NCBI RefSeq assembly: GCF_045310675.1
Contig: NZ_JBJHZZ010000007.1
Span: 62,001 to 126,000, forward strand
Origin: Clostridium_AT stratigraminis
Lineage (GTDB): Bacteria > Bacillota > Clostridia > Clostridiales > Clostridiaceae
Direction: 5' to 3'
Length of the DNA stretch: 64,000 nt
The notes beneath the pieces are model-generated. The model had not been told where the DNA came from, searched no databases, and saw nothing but the letters and a program-made list of their open reading frames with translations. Numbering within the stretch: position 1 is the stretch's first letter; each line of letters opens with the position of its first letter. Shown here piece by piece: positions 42,697 to 51,044 of the stretch. A program made the position numbers and the translations under genes.

Positions 42697-42725
42697 ATTG
42701 TATCACATAGCTCCATCCACTTCAA
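42697..42725 (-). promoter_or_regulatory. Sigma-A promoter of the methylaspartate operon
   Basis: TTGAAG (42720-42725) and TACAAT (42697-42702) with 17-nt spacing on the minus strand. No other good promoter was seen before citC, so the eleven genes may share it. Confidence 0.6.
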
Positions 42726-42879
42726 TATGTTGAATATAATTTTGATAGTTTTTATTGCAAATTTTATAAATAATGATAGATTTTCTTCATATGTTAAATT
42801 ACAAGAAAATTCTACATATAAGGTTTTCACTTTGTTTCTTAGAGTATTATAATTCATCATTATTTAGCAAATTAAAATT

Positions 42880-42913
42880 AAAGCGACATATTTCCCAGGG
42901 AATATGTCGCTTT
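42880..42913 (-). terminator. Terminator after cwlD
   Basis: AAAGCGACATATT (42880-42892) pairs with AATATGTCGCTTT (42901-42913), a 13-bp stem. AATTTTAATTT follows on the minus strand. Confidence 0.85.
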
Positions 42914-42918
42914 TCATA

Positions 42919-43614
42919 TTAATTTTCATCTAAATAGGTTTTAATGGATCTTGTTAAGGATTTTGCTATTAAAGCTTGATAATCCTCACTCTTAAGCTTT
43001 AATTCCTCATTATAATTAGATAGAAAACCACACTCTACCAATACAGAAGGCATAGTATCATTATTCCTAAGTATTTTATAGTTGTCCCTTGCGGGCTTTT
43101 CAACACGTTTATTATTTTTGTCTAAGTCAATTATAAGATTTCCCTGAATAAGATGTGCAAGTACACTGCTTTCTTTGAAATCTGAATACCACACTTGCGA
43201 ACCATAATATTGTCCCTCAGGAAAATGATTTTGATGAATACTAATAAATAAATCAGGATTTACTTCTTTTTTAATTTTACATCTATTGGCTAAGTCTTGA
43301 CTTTTTTTAGTACTGTAATTAGAACTTCTTTGATCTATTAAAGCCTCGTCTTTTTCTCTAGTCATGAAAACCTGAAAGCCCTCAGCTTTTAGCATTTCTT
43401 TTAATTTCATGCTTATACTTAAATTAATATTCTTTTCCTTAATGCCAGTTTTCCCTTCTGCCCCGCCATCATAGCCCCCATGACCAGGGTCTATTAATAT
43501 TATTTTTTTTTCAGCAGTCACTTCTTCATAATTCTCAGCAAATACATTATATGTTGGAATTAACAAAATGCACAATAACATTATGCCTATAACAATATTT
43601 TTTCCAAAGTTCAT
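42919..43614 (-). CDS. cwlD: N-acetylmuramoyl-L-alanine amidase CwlD
   Basis: A 231-residue exported Amidase_3 enzyme. An N-terminal signal/anchor segment (about 7-26) leads into the zinc amidase fold with H45 (IDPGHGGYDGG), Glu60 (IKEKNIN), the SIHQNH histidine and the C-terminal VECGFLSN. CwlD starts muramic-lactam formation in spore cortex. In B. subtilis it lies close to rplM-rpsI, and the same neighbourhood is kept here with two cell-wall genes inserted between. ATG behind AGGAGG. Confidence 0.92.
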   Translation of the reverse strand: MNFGKNIVIGIMLLCILLIPTYNVFAENYEEVTAEKKIILIDPGHGGYDGGAEGKTGIKEKNINLSISMKLKEMLKAEGFQVFMTREKDEALIDQRSSNYSTKKSQDLANRCKIKKEVNPDLFISIHQNHFPEGQYYGSQVWYSDFKESSVLAHLIQGNLIIDLDKNNKRVEKPARDNYKILRNNDTMPSVLVECGFLSNYNEELKLKSEDYQALIAKSLTRSIKTYLDEN

Positions 43615-43959
43615 CTTTTATCCTCCTAAAGGAATTTTGCGACGAGAAGTTAATTTGTAATTAAAGTAAACAATCAAATTTATCCTTGGGATAAAAATTA
43701 TAATTTATATTTTCAATTAAGTAATTCTGTCGCAATTAGTTATAGTTTGTGCATAATGTCTTTTTTTAATTTATTTTTTATTAATGTCTTCTTTTGATAA
43801 TTAATGTACTCATTACCAAACTCTAAAACCATCATTTTTTCTTAAAGATTTTTTTAGAGTAAAAATCCCCCAAACATAAGCGTTTGGAGGATTATACAAT
43901 TTGTAGAAATTATCTCTTTAATAATTATAAACCATTCATTTAAGCAACTTTACTAATAA
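43615..43959. other. Intergenic region between cwlD and the dipeptidase gene
   Basis: It holds the dipeptidase terminator and a long AT-rich leader for cwlD. A long-range inverted repeat, TTGCGAC (43637-43643) with GTCGCAA (43729-43735), could close a 100-nt structure over it. A 31-codon frame (43740-43835, minus) without a clear ribosome-binding site is the only coding candidate and I do not call it. Confidence 0.5.
43856..43893 (-). terminator. Terminator after the dipeptidase gene
   Basis: AATCC-C-CCAAAC (43864-43875) pairs with GTTTGG-A-GGATT (43882-43893), with one internal mismatch. TTTTTACTC follows on the minus strand. Confidence 0.8.
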
Positions 43960-44763
43960 CTAATTTTTAAACTGCTCTAAATTAATATCAGCAGCCTTAT
44001 ATTTTTTTGAATCAGAATCATCAAAATGCCACCATTCAGTATTAATTGTAGTAAATCCACTGTCTACCATATACTTAGTTAATAAGTTCATATTTTTCTT
44101 AGCCTCAATTGAAATTTTAGAGTTAGTTCTGTAAGCATTGGTGGAAAAGTCATCAAACTTTGAAGGCATAGTTAATTCTTTCCCATCTTTACCAACAAGA
44201 GTTATATCAACAGCACAACCTTTATTATGGATGGAACCTCCAGTTTTAGGGTTAGCAACAAAACGACTATCCTTAACAATATTCCAGAATATCTGCTGAA
44301 CATAAATAGGTCTATATGCATCCCAAACTTTAATTCTGTATCCTAGCTTTTCTAACTGAGTATTGGCCTTAACTAATTTCTCAGCTGTGTTTTTCTTTAA
44401 AACACAAACACTATTAGGATAAATAACTCTCTTTGTAAAATTATCAGTTGTAGCATATTTTAGGTCAATTACTATATCCTTATCTAAAGATGATAGTAAA
44501 ACAAATCCACCTATTTCCTTAACTGGCTCATCGGAAGCATAAGCTGAATAGGACTGCTTTATTATATCCATAAATTCGGGATTTTCATTTATTGATTTAG
44601 TTATCTCTTGTTGTTTAACAGCTGGTTTTTCTACAATACTAGGTTTAGGCTTAACTATCGCACTATCAGGATCGTTATTTTTCACAGGTTTTTCTACCAT
44701 TGAGCATCCTGTAAAAATAGAAATTAAGTATAAAAATATAATAAAAAATCTTATTATTTTCAT
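43960..44763 (-). CDS. VanX-type D-alanyl-D-alanine dipeptidase, lipoprotein
   Basis: A 267-residue secreted peptidase of family M15D. The N-terminus is a lipoprotein signal with the lipobox FTGC (Cys20). After a Lys/Pro-rich linker comes the catalytic domain with the zinc motif SIHNKGCAVD (H and D ligands) and EWWHFDD (catalytic Glu, third zinc His). It should release D-Ala from D-Ala-D-Ala outside the cell. Nothing else of a vancomycin-resistance cluster is present, so a role in wall recycling is more likely. It follows the CWB2 gene after 96 nt. Confidence 0.9.
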   Translation of the reverse strand: MKIIRFFIIFLYLISIFTGCSMVEKPVKNNDPDSAIVKPKPSIVEKPAVKQQEITKSINENPEFMDIIKQSYSAYASDEPVKEIGGFVLLSSLDKDIVIDLKYATTDNFTKRVIYPNSVCVLKKNTAEKLVKANTQLEKLGYRIKVWDAYRPIYVQQIFWNIVKDSRFVANPKTGGSIHNKGCAVDITLVGKDGKELTMPSKFDDFSTNAYRTNSKISIEAKKNMNLLTKYMVDSGFTTINTEWWHFDDSDSKKYKAADINLEQFKN

Positions 44764-44859
44764 TTTAAGACTCTCCCATTAATAATGGAATTAGAAATCA
44801 TTGTACTGCTACATACTAGGCTAAGAAAGTAATTTGTTTACATGTTTCACAACCTTTTA

Positions 44860-46437
44860 TTACATCCCTAATACTGATGATATTGGCCCCATTATAATCA
44901 CAGGTTGTTTTGATGGATCAAGCCATCTTAAAATTTTTAGGGTATTGCTCTCTTCGGTAGCTACACATCCTGCTGTACCGTTATTATAACTTCTCCAACA
45001 ATGAAAAAAGATACCTGATCCCTTTCCAAGGGTTCTCTCAGGGATGTTGAAATTAATAACAAAAGCGTAATCATAAAGCCAATCTGACCTTAACAAATGT
45101 TCCCCGCTAATTGAAGGATCCGTTACCCATGTGTTATAGTGAGCTTCATCGTCTGCCCAAATATCATTAGGAGTAGTTTGCCGATATGGCATTGCAGTAC
45201 CCGGATTACCGTACTTACCAAAGCCTGTCCCTAATGAATAAATACCAACAGGTGTAGTTAAATCTCCTTCATGTCTATTAGAGGAGAATCCATTTATACC
45301 GATTACTCCAGGAACTGAAAGGATCTGCTTCCAAGTGCCGTTAGCTTTTTCAAAGGTAGTGACTGTAGCATTTGCAGTATTAAAATCACTGGTAGTAACT
45401 ACTATGGCCTGTTCAGCATCTCCCTTTCCTTTTATCTTATCAATTATTAATTGATTTTTCCACATATTAGTGATACTATCTTCTACATTTTGACTAACTA
45501 CACCAGTTCCACCTAGGATTATTACTTTCTTTACACCTTTATCTTTTAATTGATTAATTGCATTTGAAGATATTGAATTTTTATCAGTTAGAAATATTGG
45601 AGCATTATTCTTAGCAGCTAAGGCTGAACCACTTAATGCATCTGGAAAATTGTTGCCTGTAACTAAATAAACTGTATCAAAATTTAAGTCCTCTGCAAAC
45701 TCATTATTAATAATCTGATTAGTTTCATATCTATCAACACCGCCAAGTCTCTTACTGTTTGTTACTGTTGAAGCTATCTGAGGAGCTATAACCCCTGTTC
45801 CGCCTGCTAAATACGAAACAGATATATTCTTATCTTTAATAAAGGACGATACATACGGATCTAGGTACGCATTTGGAGATAACAAAATAGGCATAGATTT
45901 AATACCCGCAATTGGAGCTATGGATAATGCATCTGGGAAGTTTAGTCCTGTAGTTATGATAATTCCATTATCTATTCCAAGTTGCTCTGCTACTAATTTT
46001 GACGTTTCGTATCTATTAACTCCCCCAATCCTGGTAGTGTTTATTCCTGCACCTTTCAGCTGTTCCTCTACCCTAACACCTATAGCACCTGTGCCACCGA
46101 CAAGGAAAGCTTTTGTGGCCTTTAATCTTTCTATTTCAGTCAAAATATCCAATCTTAATGCATCTTTTTCGGTTAATAATATTGGTGCATTATTTGATTT
46201 TGCAAGAGCTGATGCTGACAATGCGTCTGGATAGTCTAATCCTGTAGCTATAATAACTGTATTAGCTTGTACCCAGCCATATCTACTAACAGCCACTGAA
46301 GTAGCATATCTATCACTTCCATATAGCCTTGCAGTTTCTACGTTGGTATCCTGTGCAAAAACTGGTGTTGTGTTTAAAGCCATACACAAAAAGAGCATAG
46401 CTAATATTACTGAAAAAATACGTCTGCTTCTTAACAT
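44860..46437 (-). CDS. CWB2 cell-wall-binding protein with L,D-transpeptidase domain
   Basis: A 525-residue exported protein: signal peptide (1-29, cleaved after PVFA), three cell-wall-binding type 2 repeats (about 36-125, 130-220 and 225-320) and a C-terminal YkuD-like domain (about 345-520). The catalytic region reads FHCWRSYNN-GTAGCVA, with His and Cys placed as in L,D-transpeptidases. CWB2 repeats tether proteins non-covalently to the wall, so this is likely a surface enzyme that makes 3-3 crosslinks. Similar fusions occur in C. difficile. It lies between cwlD and rpsI on the same strand. Confidence 0.88.
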   Translation of the reverse strand: MLRSRRIFSVILAMLFLCMALNTTPVFAQDTNVETARLYGSDRYATSVAVSRYGWVQANTVIIATGLDYPDALSASALAKSNNAPILLTEKDALRLDILTEIERLKATKAFLVGGTGAIGVRVEEQLKGAGINTTRIGGVNRYETSKLVAEQLGIDNGIIITTGLNFPDALSIAPIAGIKSMPILLSPNAYLDPYVSSFIKDKNISVSYLAGGTGVIAPQIASTVTNSKRLGGVDRYETNQIINNEFAEDLNFDTVYLVTGNNFPDALSGSALAAKNNAPIFLTDKNSISSNAINQLKDKGVKKVIILGGTGVVSQNVEDSITNMWKNQLIIDKIKGKGDAEQAIVVTTSDFNTANATVTTFEKANGTWKQILSVPGVIGINGFSSNRHEGDLTTPVGIYSLGTGFGKYGNPGTAMPYRQTTPNDIWADDEAHYNTWVTDPSISGEHLLRSDWLYDYAFVINFNIPERTLGKGSGIFFHCWRSYNNGTAGCVATEESNTLKILRWLDPSKQPVIIMGPISSVLGM

Positions 46438-46611
46438 ATATTTATACTCTCTTTCTATTGCTGTAATATTAACCTATAGGTCCAATATAACTATATTCTA
46501 GCTTAGTTTAATATTTCCTTCTAATTTTTCGAAAGATTGTTGCCTCTAACACCACTTCATAGTGAGTTTAATGATCTAATGAGAAATCCAACGCTTTTTT
46601 ATAAGTTTTTA

Positions 46612-46658
46612 AAAAAATAAACCCCACAAATGCTGACATTTGTGGGGTTCTTTTTTTG
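46612..46658 (-). terminator. Terminator after rpsI
   Basis: AACCCCACAAATG (46621-46633) pairs with CATTTGTGGGGTT (46638-46650), a 13-bp GC-rich stem with a CTGA loop. TTTATTTTTTT follows on the minus strand, and T7 on the plus strand. Confidence 0.93.
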
Positions 46659-46665
46659 TATAATA

Positions 46666-47058
46666 TTATCTCTTTGAGAATTGTGGAGCTCTTCTTGCCT
46701 TTTTAAGACCGTATTTCTTTCTTTCCTTCATTCTTGGATCTCTTGTCAAGAAACCTGCTTTTTTAAGCTCTGGTCTTAAATTTTCATCAGCTTTTAGTAA
46801 AGCTCTGGATATACCATGTCTGATTGCTCCAGCTTGACCTGTAAAGCCACCGCCATGAACATTTACTATAACATCGAATTTTTCTTTAGTTCCAGTTAAA
46901 ACTAATGGTTGATTAACTATAAATCTTAAAGTGTCTAATCCGAAATATGTTTCGATATCTCTTTTGTTGATTGTGATTTTTCCTTCACCAGGTACAAGTC
47001 TAACTCTTGCAACTGATTTTTTTCTTCTTCCAGTTCCTATATATTGAACTTTAGCCAT
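46666..47058 (-). CDS. rpsI: 30S ribosomal protein S9
   Basis: A 130-residue S9 with the basic C-terminal tail KKARRAPQFSKR that reaches the decoding centre. VQYIGTGRRKKSVARV is the typical start. It follows rplM after 25 nt, the universal order, and ends at a strong terminator. Confidence 0.99.
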   Translation of the reverse strand: MAKVQYIGTGRRKKSVARVRLVPGEGKITINKRDIETYFGLDTLRFIVNQPLVLTGTKEKFDVIVNVHGGGFTGQAGAIRHGISRALLKADENLRPELKKAGFLTRDPRMKERKKYGLKKARRAPQFSKR

Positions 47059-47083
47059 TTTATATATTCCCTCCTGCTTCCAA

Positions 47084-47518
47084 TTAATACTTTAACTCAA
47101 GTGCTTCTGGTTTTTGAGCTTCATGAGTGTGTTCTGCTCCTCTGAATACCTTTAGTTTCTTAAGCATATCTCTTCCTAAAGGTCCATCTGGAAGCATTCT
47201 TCTTACAGCTTCATGGAAAGCAAATTCAGGCTTCTTTGCTAAAACTTCTCTATAAGGAGTTTCTTTTAATCCACCTGGATATAATGAGTGATGTCTCATC
47301 ATCTTCTGATCAAGCTTTTTGCCTGTTAAAAGCACCTTTTCAGCATTAATAATTATAACAAAATCTCCAGTATCAACATTTGGTGTAAAAGTAGGCTTAT
47401 TTTTTCCTCTTAATATTGTAGCAACTTGGCTAGCAACTCTTCCTAGTGGCTTTCCAGCTGCATCGATAACATACCATTTTCTTTCAACTTCATTTTTCTT
47501 AGCTAGATATGATTTCAT
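47084..47518 (-). CDS. rplM: 50S ribosomal protein L13
   Basis: A 144-residue L13, an early-assembly protein on 23S rRNA. Motifs: RKWYVIDAAGKPLGR and HSLYPGGLKE. First gene of rplM-rpsI, with a consensus promoter about 95 nt upstream and a structured leader consistent with autogenous control. Confidence 0.99.
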   Translation of the reverse strand: MKSYLAKKNEVERKWYVIDAAGKPLGRVASQVATILRGKNKPTFTPNVDTGDFVIIINAEKVLLTGKKLDQKMMRHHSLYPGGLKETPYREVLAKKPEFAFHEAVRRMLPDGPLGRDMLKKLKVFRGAEHTHEAQKPEALELKY

Positions 47519-47562
47519 TTTTTTCCCTCCCTGAACTTTACATAAAAAACTTTATCTATGTC

Positions 47563-47585
47563 AAGATCCGGGGCTAGTGGATCTT
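47563..47585 (-). promoter_or_regulatory. Hairpin in the rplM leader (L13-leader type)
   Basis: AAGATCC (47563-47569) pairs with GGATCTT (47579-47585) in the 87-nt leader between promoter and L13 gene. Firmicute L13 leaders are a known autoregulatory RNA class; I assign it by position and the stem-loop, without a covariance match. Confidence 0.6.
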
Positions 47586-47611
47586 ATACACAACATAATA
47601 CAACATTATTC

Positions 47612-47640
47612 ATTATAATACATTCTTCCAGGCGTGTCAA
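47612..47640 (-). promoter_or_regulatory. Sigma-A promoter of rplM-rpsI
   Basis: Perfect TTGACA (47635-47640) and TATAAT (47612-47617), 17 nt apart, on the minus strand just after truA. Confidence 0.9.
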
Positions 47641-47650
47641 CAATTTTCCT

Positions 47651-48385
47651 CTAGTAATAAACAACTTCTAAACATAGCCCTGATGCAGGAGCTGTCTTGC
47701 CTGCCTTAGTTCTATCCTTAGATTTTATTATATTTAAAATCTCATAAGGTTTAAGCTTATGAATTCCAACATCTATAAGTGTACCAGTCATTATCCTAAC
47801 CATATTATACAAAAAGCCGTCGCCTTCAATGTAAAATATAATTTTATCTTCATGTTTTTGCAGATATGCACTTTTAATATTTCTCACAGTAGTTTTCACA
47901 GAACTTCCTGCAGCCTTAAAGGCAGAGAAATCATGTTCACCAATAAAATAGGTGGAAGCCGCCTCCATAGCATGAAAATCAAGCTGCTTTTTATAATGAT
48001 ATAGATAATTTCTCTCCAGTGCAGTTGGCTCATGCCTATTTAAAATAGTATAACTATACCTTTTACCGATTGATGAATATCTAGAGTGAAAATCCATATT
48101 AACTTCTTCAGAACTAAGAATTACAATATCCTTTGGCAGCTTGCTATTTATTGCATCTTTAAAGCTTTTAATACTTATATTGCTTTCTGTCATAAAATTT
48201 GCAACAAAGCCTCGTGCATGTACACCAGCATCTGTTCTACTTGAGCCAATAACCTTAACCCTATTATTAATAATTGATTCAATAGCCTCTTCTAGTTTCT
48301 GCTGAATTGTAATAACCTTTTTTTGTTTCTGCCAGCCTGCGTAATTTGTTCCATCATATTCAATGGTAAGCTTAATATTTCTCAT
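47651..48385 (-). CDS. truA: tRNA pseudouridine synthase A
   Basis: A 244-residue TruA that isomerises U38-U40 in the tRNA anticodon arm. The catalytic Asp is D52 in GSSRTDAGVHARG. GTNYAGWQ near the N-terminus and FLYNMVRIMTGTL near the C-terminus are typical. It follows ecfT after 11 nt, as in many Firmicutes. Confidence 0.98.
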   Translation of the reverse strand: MRNIKLTIEYDGTNYAGWQKQKKVITIQQKLEEAIESIINNRVKVIGSSRTDAGVHARGFVANFMTESNISIKSFKDAINSKLPKDIVILSSEEVNMDFHSRYSSIGKRYSYTILNRHEPTALERNYLYHYKKQLDFHAMEAASTYFIGEHDFSAFKAAGSSVKTTVRNIKSAYLQKHEDKIIFYIEGDGFLYNMVRIMTGTLIDVGIHKLKPYEILNIIKSKDRTKAGKTAPASGLCLEVVYY

Positions 48386-48396
48386 AATTAATTACA

Positions 48397-49212
48397 CTAT
48401 ACTGCCTTCCACCAGAACCTGCTTGCGATACACAATATGGTAAATATAATTGTAAAGAGGCCTCCAAGAAAATCTTTATTTGTAAGATGCAGTTCTTTCA
48501 TTCTTGTTCTGCCTTCTCCACCCCTGTAACATCGTGCTTCCATTGCCATTGCCAGCTCATCTGCTCTTCTAAAGGAGCTGATAAACAACGGTACTAGTAA
48601 AGGTATTAAATTTTTTGCCCTATTTAGTAAATTTCCGCTTTCAAAATCTGCCCCTCTTGCCTTCTGAGCTTTCATTATTTTATCAGTTTCATCCATAAGT
48701 GTGGGAATGAATCTTAATGCAATAGTCATCATCATAGCAAGCTCGTGAGCAGGAACTCCAATTTTTTTAAAAGGATTTAATAATTTTTCTATACCATCTG
48801 TAAGCTCAATTGGTGAAGTTGCCAGGGTCAATAAGGAAGTTCCTATAATTAAAAAGGTTAGTCTCAGTATCATAAAGGCAGCCAGCACTAAGCCTTCTCT
48901 ATATATTCTTATAACTCCATAATGGAACAAGGGCTCCCCAGTTCCATTTGTCATAAGTATATTAATTATGGCAGTAAATAACAATAACACAAAAATAGGT
49001 TTCAAGCCTTTATAAATATACCTGAAAGGAATTTTAGATATAGCAATTGAAATTGCAGTAAATGCTATAACAAAAATATATCCTTCAAAATTATTGACTA
49101 AGAATAGAGATATAACGTAGACTATAGAGATTAATATTTTAACCCTAGGATCTAACTTATGTACGAAAGATTCGCCAGGTATATATTGGCCAATAGTAAT
49201 ATCTTTAATCAT
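48397..49212 (-). CDS. ecfT: ECF transporter transmembrane protein EcfT
   Basis: A 271-residue membrane subunit with about five or six transmembrane helices and the two ARG-type coupling motifs (QKARGAD and ARCYRGG) that contact the ATPases. With EcfA1 and EcfA2 it forms the shared energising module for vitamin and metal uptake with separate S components. It overlaps ecfA2 by eight bases. Confidence 0.96.
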   Translation of the reverse strand: MIKDITIGQYIPGESFVHKLDPRVKILISIVYVISLFLVNNFEGYIFVIAFTAISIAISKIPFRYIYKGLKPIFVLLLFTAIINILMTNGTGEPLFHYGVIRIYREGLVLAAFMILRLTFLIIGTSLLTLATSPIELTDGIEKLLNPFKKIGVPAHELAMMMTIALRFIPTLMDETDKIMKAQKARGADFESGNLLNRAKNLIPLLVPLFISSFRRADELAMAMEARCYRGGEGRTRMKELHLTNKDFLGGLFTIIFTILCIASRFWWKAV

Positions 49213-50068
49213 CTTCAGCCCCCCTTAAAACCTTTAATATCTCTTTCTTAGCTTGATCAATTGTATATGCTTCCTTAGATACAGGAAAGCCTTTTTCATT
49301 AAGGCTTCGCATTAAATAAGTAACTTGAGGAACAGCTAGCCCTACACTTTCCAGAGTGTCTATTTCATTAAATATTTTACTTGGCGGGCCATCTAATATG
49401 CATTTACCCTTATGCATTACTAATATTCTATCTGCTACCTTAGCAACATCTTCCATGCTATGTGAAACCAATATGATTGTCATATGGTATTCATTATGAA
49501 GAAGTTTGACTTGATTTAATATATCATCTCTGCCCTTAGGATCTAATCCTGCAGTTGGCTCATCTAAAATAAGCACAGAAGGTTCCATTGCTACAACCCC
49601 AGCAATAGCTACTCTTCTTTTTTGTCCTCCGCTTAGATCAAAGGGAGATTTATCTTTATAGGTCTCATAGTCAAGCCCAACCATTTCCATAGCTTTTCTA
49701 ACCCTTTTATTTATATCAGCTTCAGAAAGGCCCAAATTTTTTGGTCCAAAAGCTATATCTTTTTCAATTGTCTCTTCAAACAATTGGTATTCTGGGTATT
49801 GAAATACAAGGCCAACTTTCTTTCTAATATCACTCAGTTTTACACCTTTTTCAGTAATGTCAATATCATTAACATATATTTTGCCGCTGTCAGCTTTTAG
49901 AAGCCCATTAATATGTTGTATCAATGTAGACTTTCCGGAGCCTGTATGTCCTATAAGTGCAACAAACTCTCCATCCCTTATTTCTATTGATACATCATCT
50001 AAGGCTTTTTTTTCAAATGGAGATCTTTTCATATAAGTATGCGTTAAATTCTCTATTTTAATTGGCAT
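49205..50068 (-). CDS. ecfA2: ECF transporter ATP-binding protein EcfA2
   Basis: A 287-residue ABC ATPase. Walker A GHTGSGKST, signature LSGGQKRR, Walker B VLILDEP and a switch His in ILVSHSMEDVA. It overlaps ecfA1 by 16 bases, so the two ATPases should be made in step. It powers the ECF vitamin uptake module. Confidence 0.96.
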   Translation of the reverse strand: MPIKIENLTHTYMKRSPFEKKALDDVSIEIRDGEFVALIGHTGSGKSTLIQHINGLLKADSGKIYVNDIDITEKGVKLSDIRKKVGLVFQYPEYQLFEETIEKDIAFGPKNLGLSEADINKRVRKAMEMVGLDYETYKDKSPFDLSGGQKRRVAIAGVVAMEPSVLILDEPTAGLDPKGRDDILNQVKLLHNEYHMTIILVSHSMEDVAKVADRILVMHKGKCILDGPPSKIFNEIDTLESVGLAVPQVTYLMRSLNEKGFPVSKEAYTIDQAKKEILKVLRGAEDD

Positions 50069-50898
50069 AATGCACTCACCATCTCATTTATCGTTAATAT
50101 ATCTGTATTAATATTGAGTCCGCTTTTCTTAAGTTCATAGGCAAGCTCAGTTACCTGCGGAACATCCAAGCCAATCTTTTTCATTTCAGATACATGATTA
50201 AAAATTTCCCTTGGTTTTCCCTGCATAATAATATTGCCTTCATCCATAACTATAATTCTGTCTGCTTGTGCAGCTTCTTCCATAAAATGAGTTATAAGAA
50301 TAATAGTAATTCCAAAATCTCTATTTATTTGCTTTATTGTCTTCATAACTTCTCTTCTACCTATTGGATCCAGCATCGCTGTAGGTTCATCGAAAACAAT
50401 GCACTCTGGTCTCATAGCTAATATGCCTGCTATGGCTATTCTCTGCTTTTGACCACCAGATAAAAGATGAGGTGCATGTCTTCTGTATTCCAGCATGTCA
50501 ACAGTTTTTAAAGCCTCATTTACTCTTTTTCTAATTTCTTTAGGTTCTATACCCAAATTTTCCGGTCCAAAAGCCACATCCTCTTCCACAATAGTAGCAA
50601 CTAATTGATTATCTGGATTTTGAAATACCATACCTGCCTTATTTCTAATATTCCAGACCTCTGATAGATTAGATGTATCTAAGCCATCCACTAAAACTTT
50701 TCCACCACTAGGTAAAAGTAAGGCATTGATATGTTTAGCTAGGGTTGATTTCCCAGAACCATTACGTCCTAGGACAACTATAAACTCACCTTTTTTAACC
50801 TCTAAGTTTATGTCATTAACTGCTATTTTACCAGCAGTATTATCTTCAGAAGTATATTTGTACAGAAGATTCTTACACTCCACCATATTGTTATTCAT
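50053..50898 (-). CDS. ecfA1: ECF transporter ATP-binding protein EcfA1
   Basis: A 281-residue ABC ATPase with Walker A GRNGSGKST, signature LSGGQKQR, Walker B CIVFDEP and switch ILITHFMEEAA. I start at the ATG at 50896-50898, six bases after GGAGG. An upstream in-frame ATG 15 codons earlier also has a ribosome-binding site (AAGGAG, seven bases away), so a longer form cannot be excluded. Its leader holds two similar hairpins. First gene of ecfA1-A2-T-truA; a terminator separates it from rplQ. Confidence 0.94.
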   Translation of the reverse strand: MNNNMVECKNLLYKYTSEDNTAGKIAVNDINLEVKKGEFIVVLGRNGSGKSTLAKHINALLLPSGGKVLVDGLDTSNLSEVWNIRNKAGMVFQNPDNQLVATIVEEDVAFGPENLGIEPKEIRKRVNEALKTVDMLEYRRHAPHLLSGGQKQRIAIAGILAMRPECIVFDEPTAMLDPIGRREVMKTIKQINRDFGITIILITHFMEEAAQADRIIVMDEGNIIMQGKPREIFNHVSEMKKIGLDVPQVTELAYELKKSGLNINTDILTINEMVSALCQLK

Positions 50899-50921
50899 AA
50901 AAAACCTCCAAGTATCCCTTT

Positions 50922-50997
50922 GGAGCACAAAACAATTATTCATTGTTTTGCTCCTTGTATTCCCCAAGGGCACATAACAATCTGCTATTGTTATGCC
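50922..50997 (-). promoter_or_regulatory. Two tandem similar hairpins in the ecfA1 leader
   Basis: Two stem-loops 45 nt apart, at 50969-50997 and 50922-50954. Both have an AACAAT/ATTGTT core, a 5-nt loop and the same 2-nt bulge in one arm. They differ at a base that covaries in both arms (TA against AA), and each is followed by a GGAG-type Shine-Dalgarno sequence. Confidence 0.7.
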
Positions 50998-51005
50998 TCT
51001 ATTGC

Positions 51006-51040
51006 AAAAAAGGGACTAAGTTAGTAACTTAATCCCTTTT
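51006..51040 (-). terminator. Terminator of the alpha operon after rplQ
   Basis: AAAAGGGA-C-TAAGTT (51008-51022) pairs with AACTTA-A-TCCCTTTT (51026-51040), with one mismatch and an AGT loop. TTTTTGC follows on the minus strand. Confidence 0.9.
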
Positions 51041-51044
51041 CACA

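Noticed and set aside
42669..42860. 63-codon minus-strand frame upstream of the GntR gene
   Set aside because: No ribosome-binding site, and it runs through the predicted promoter and operator; composition is that of random AT-rich DNA.
43740..43835. 31-codon minus-strand frame upstream of cwlD
   Set aside because: Too short and lacking a clear ribosome-binding site; I cannot separate it from chance.
43960..44763. Vancomycin-resistance gene cluster
   Set aside because: Only the VanX-like dipeptidase is present; there is no vanH, vanA-type ligase or two-component system, and the protein is a lipoprotein, so it acts outside the cell.
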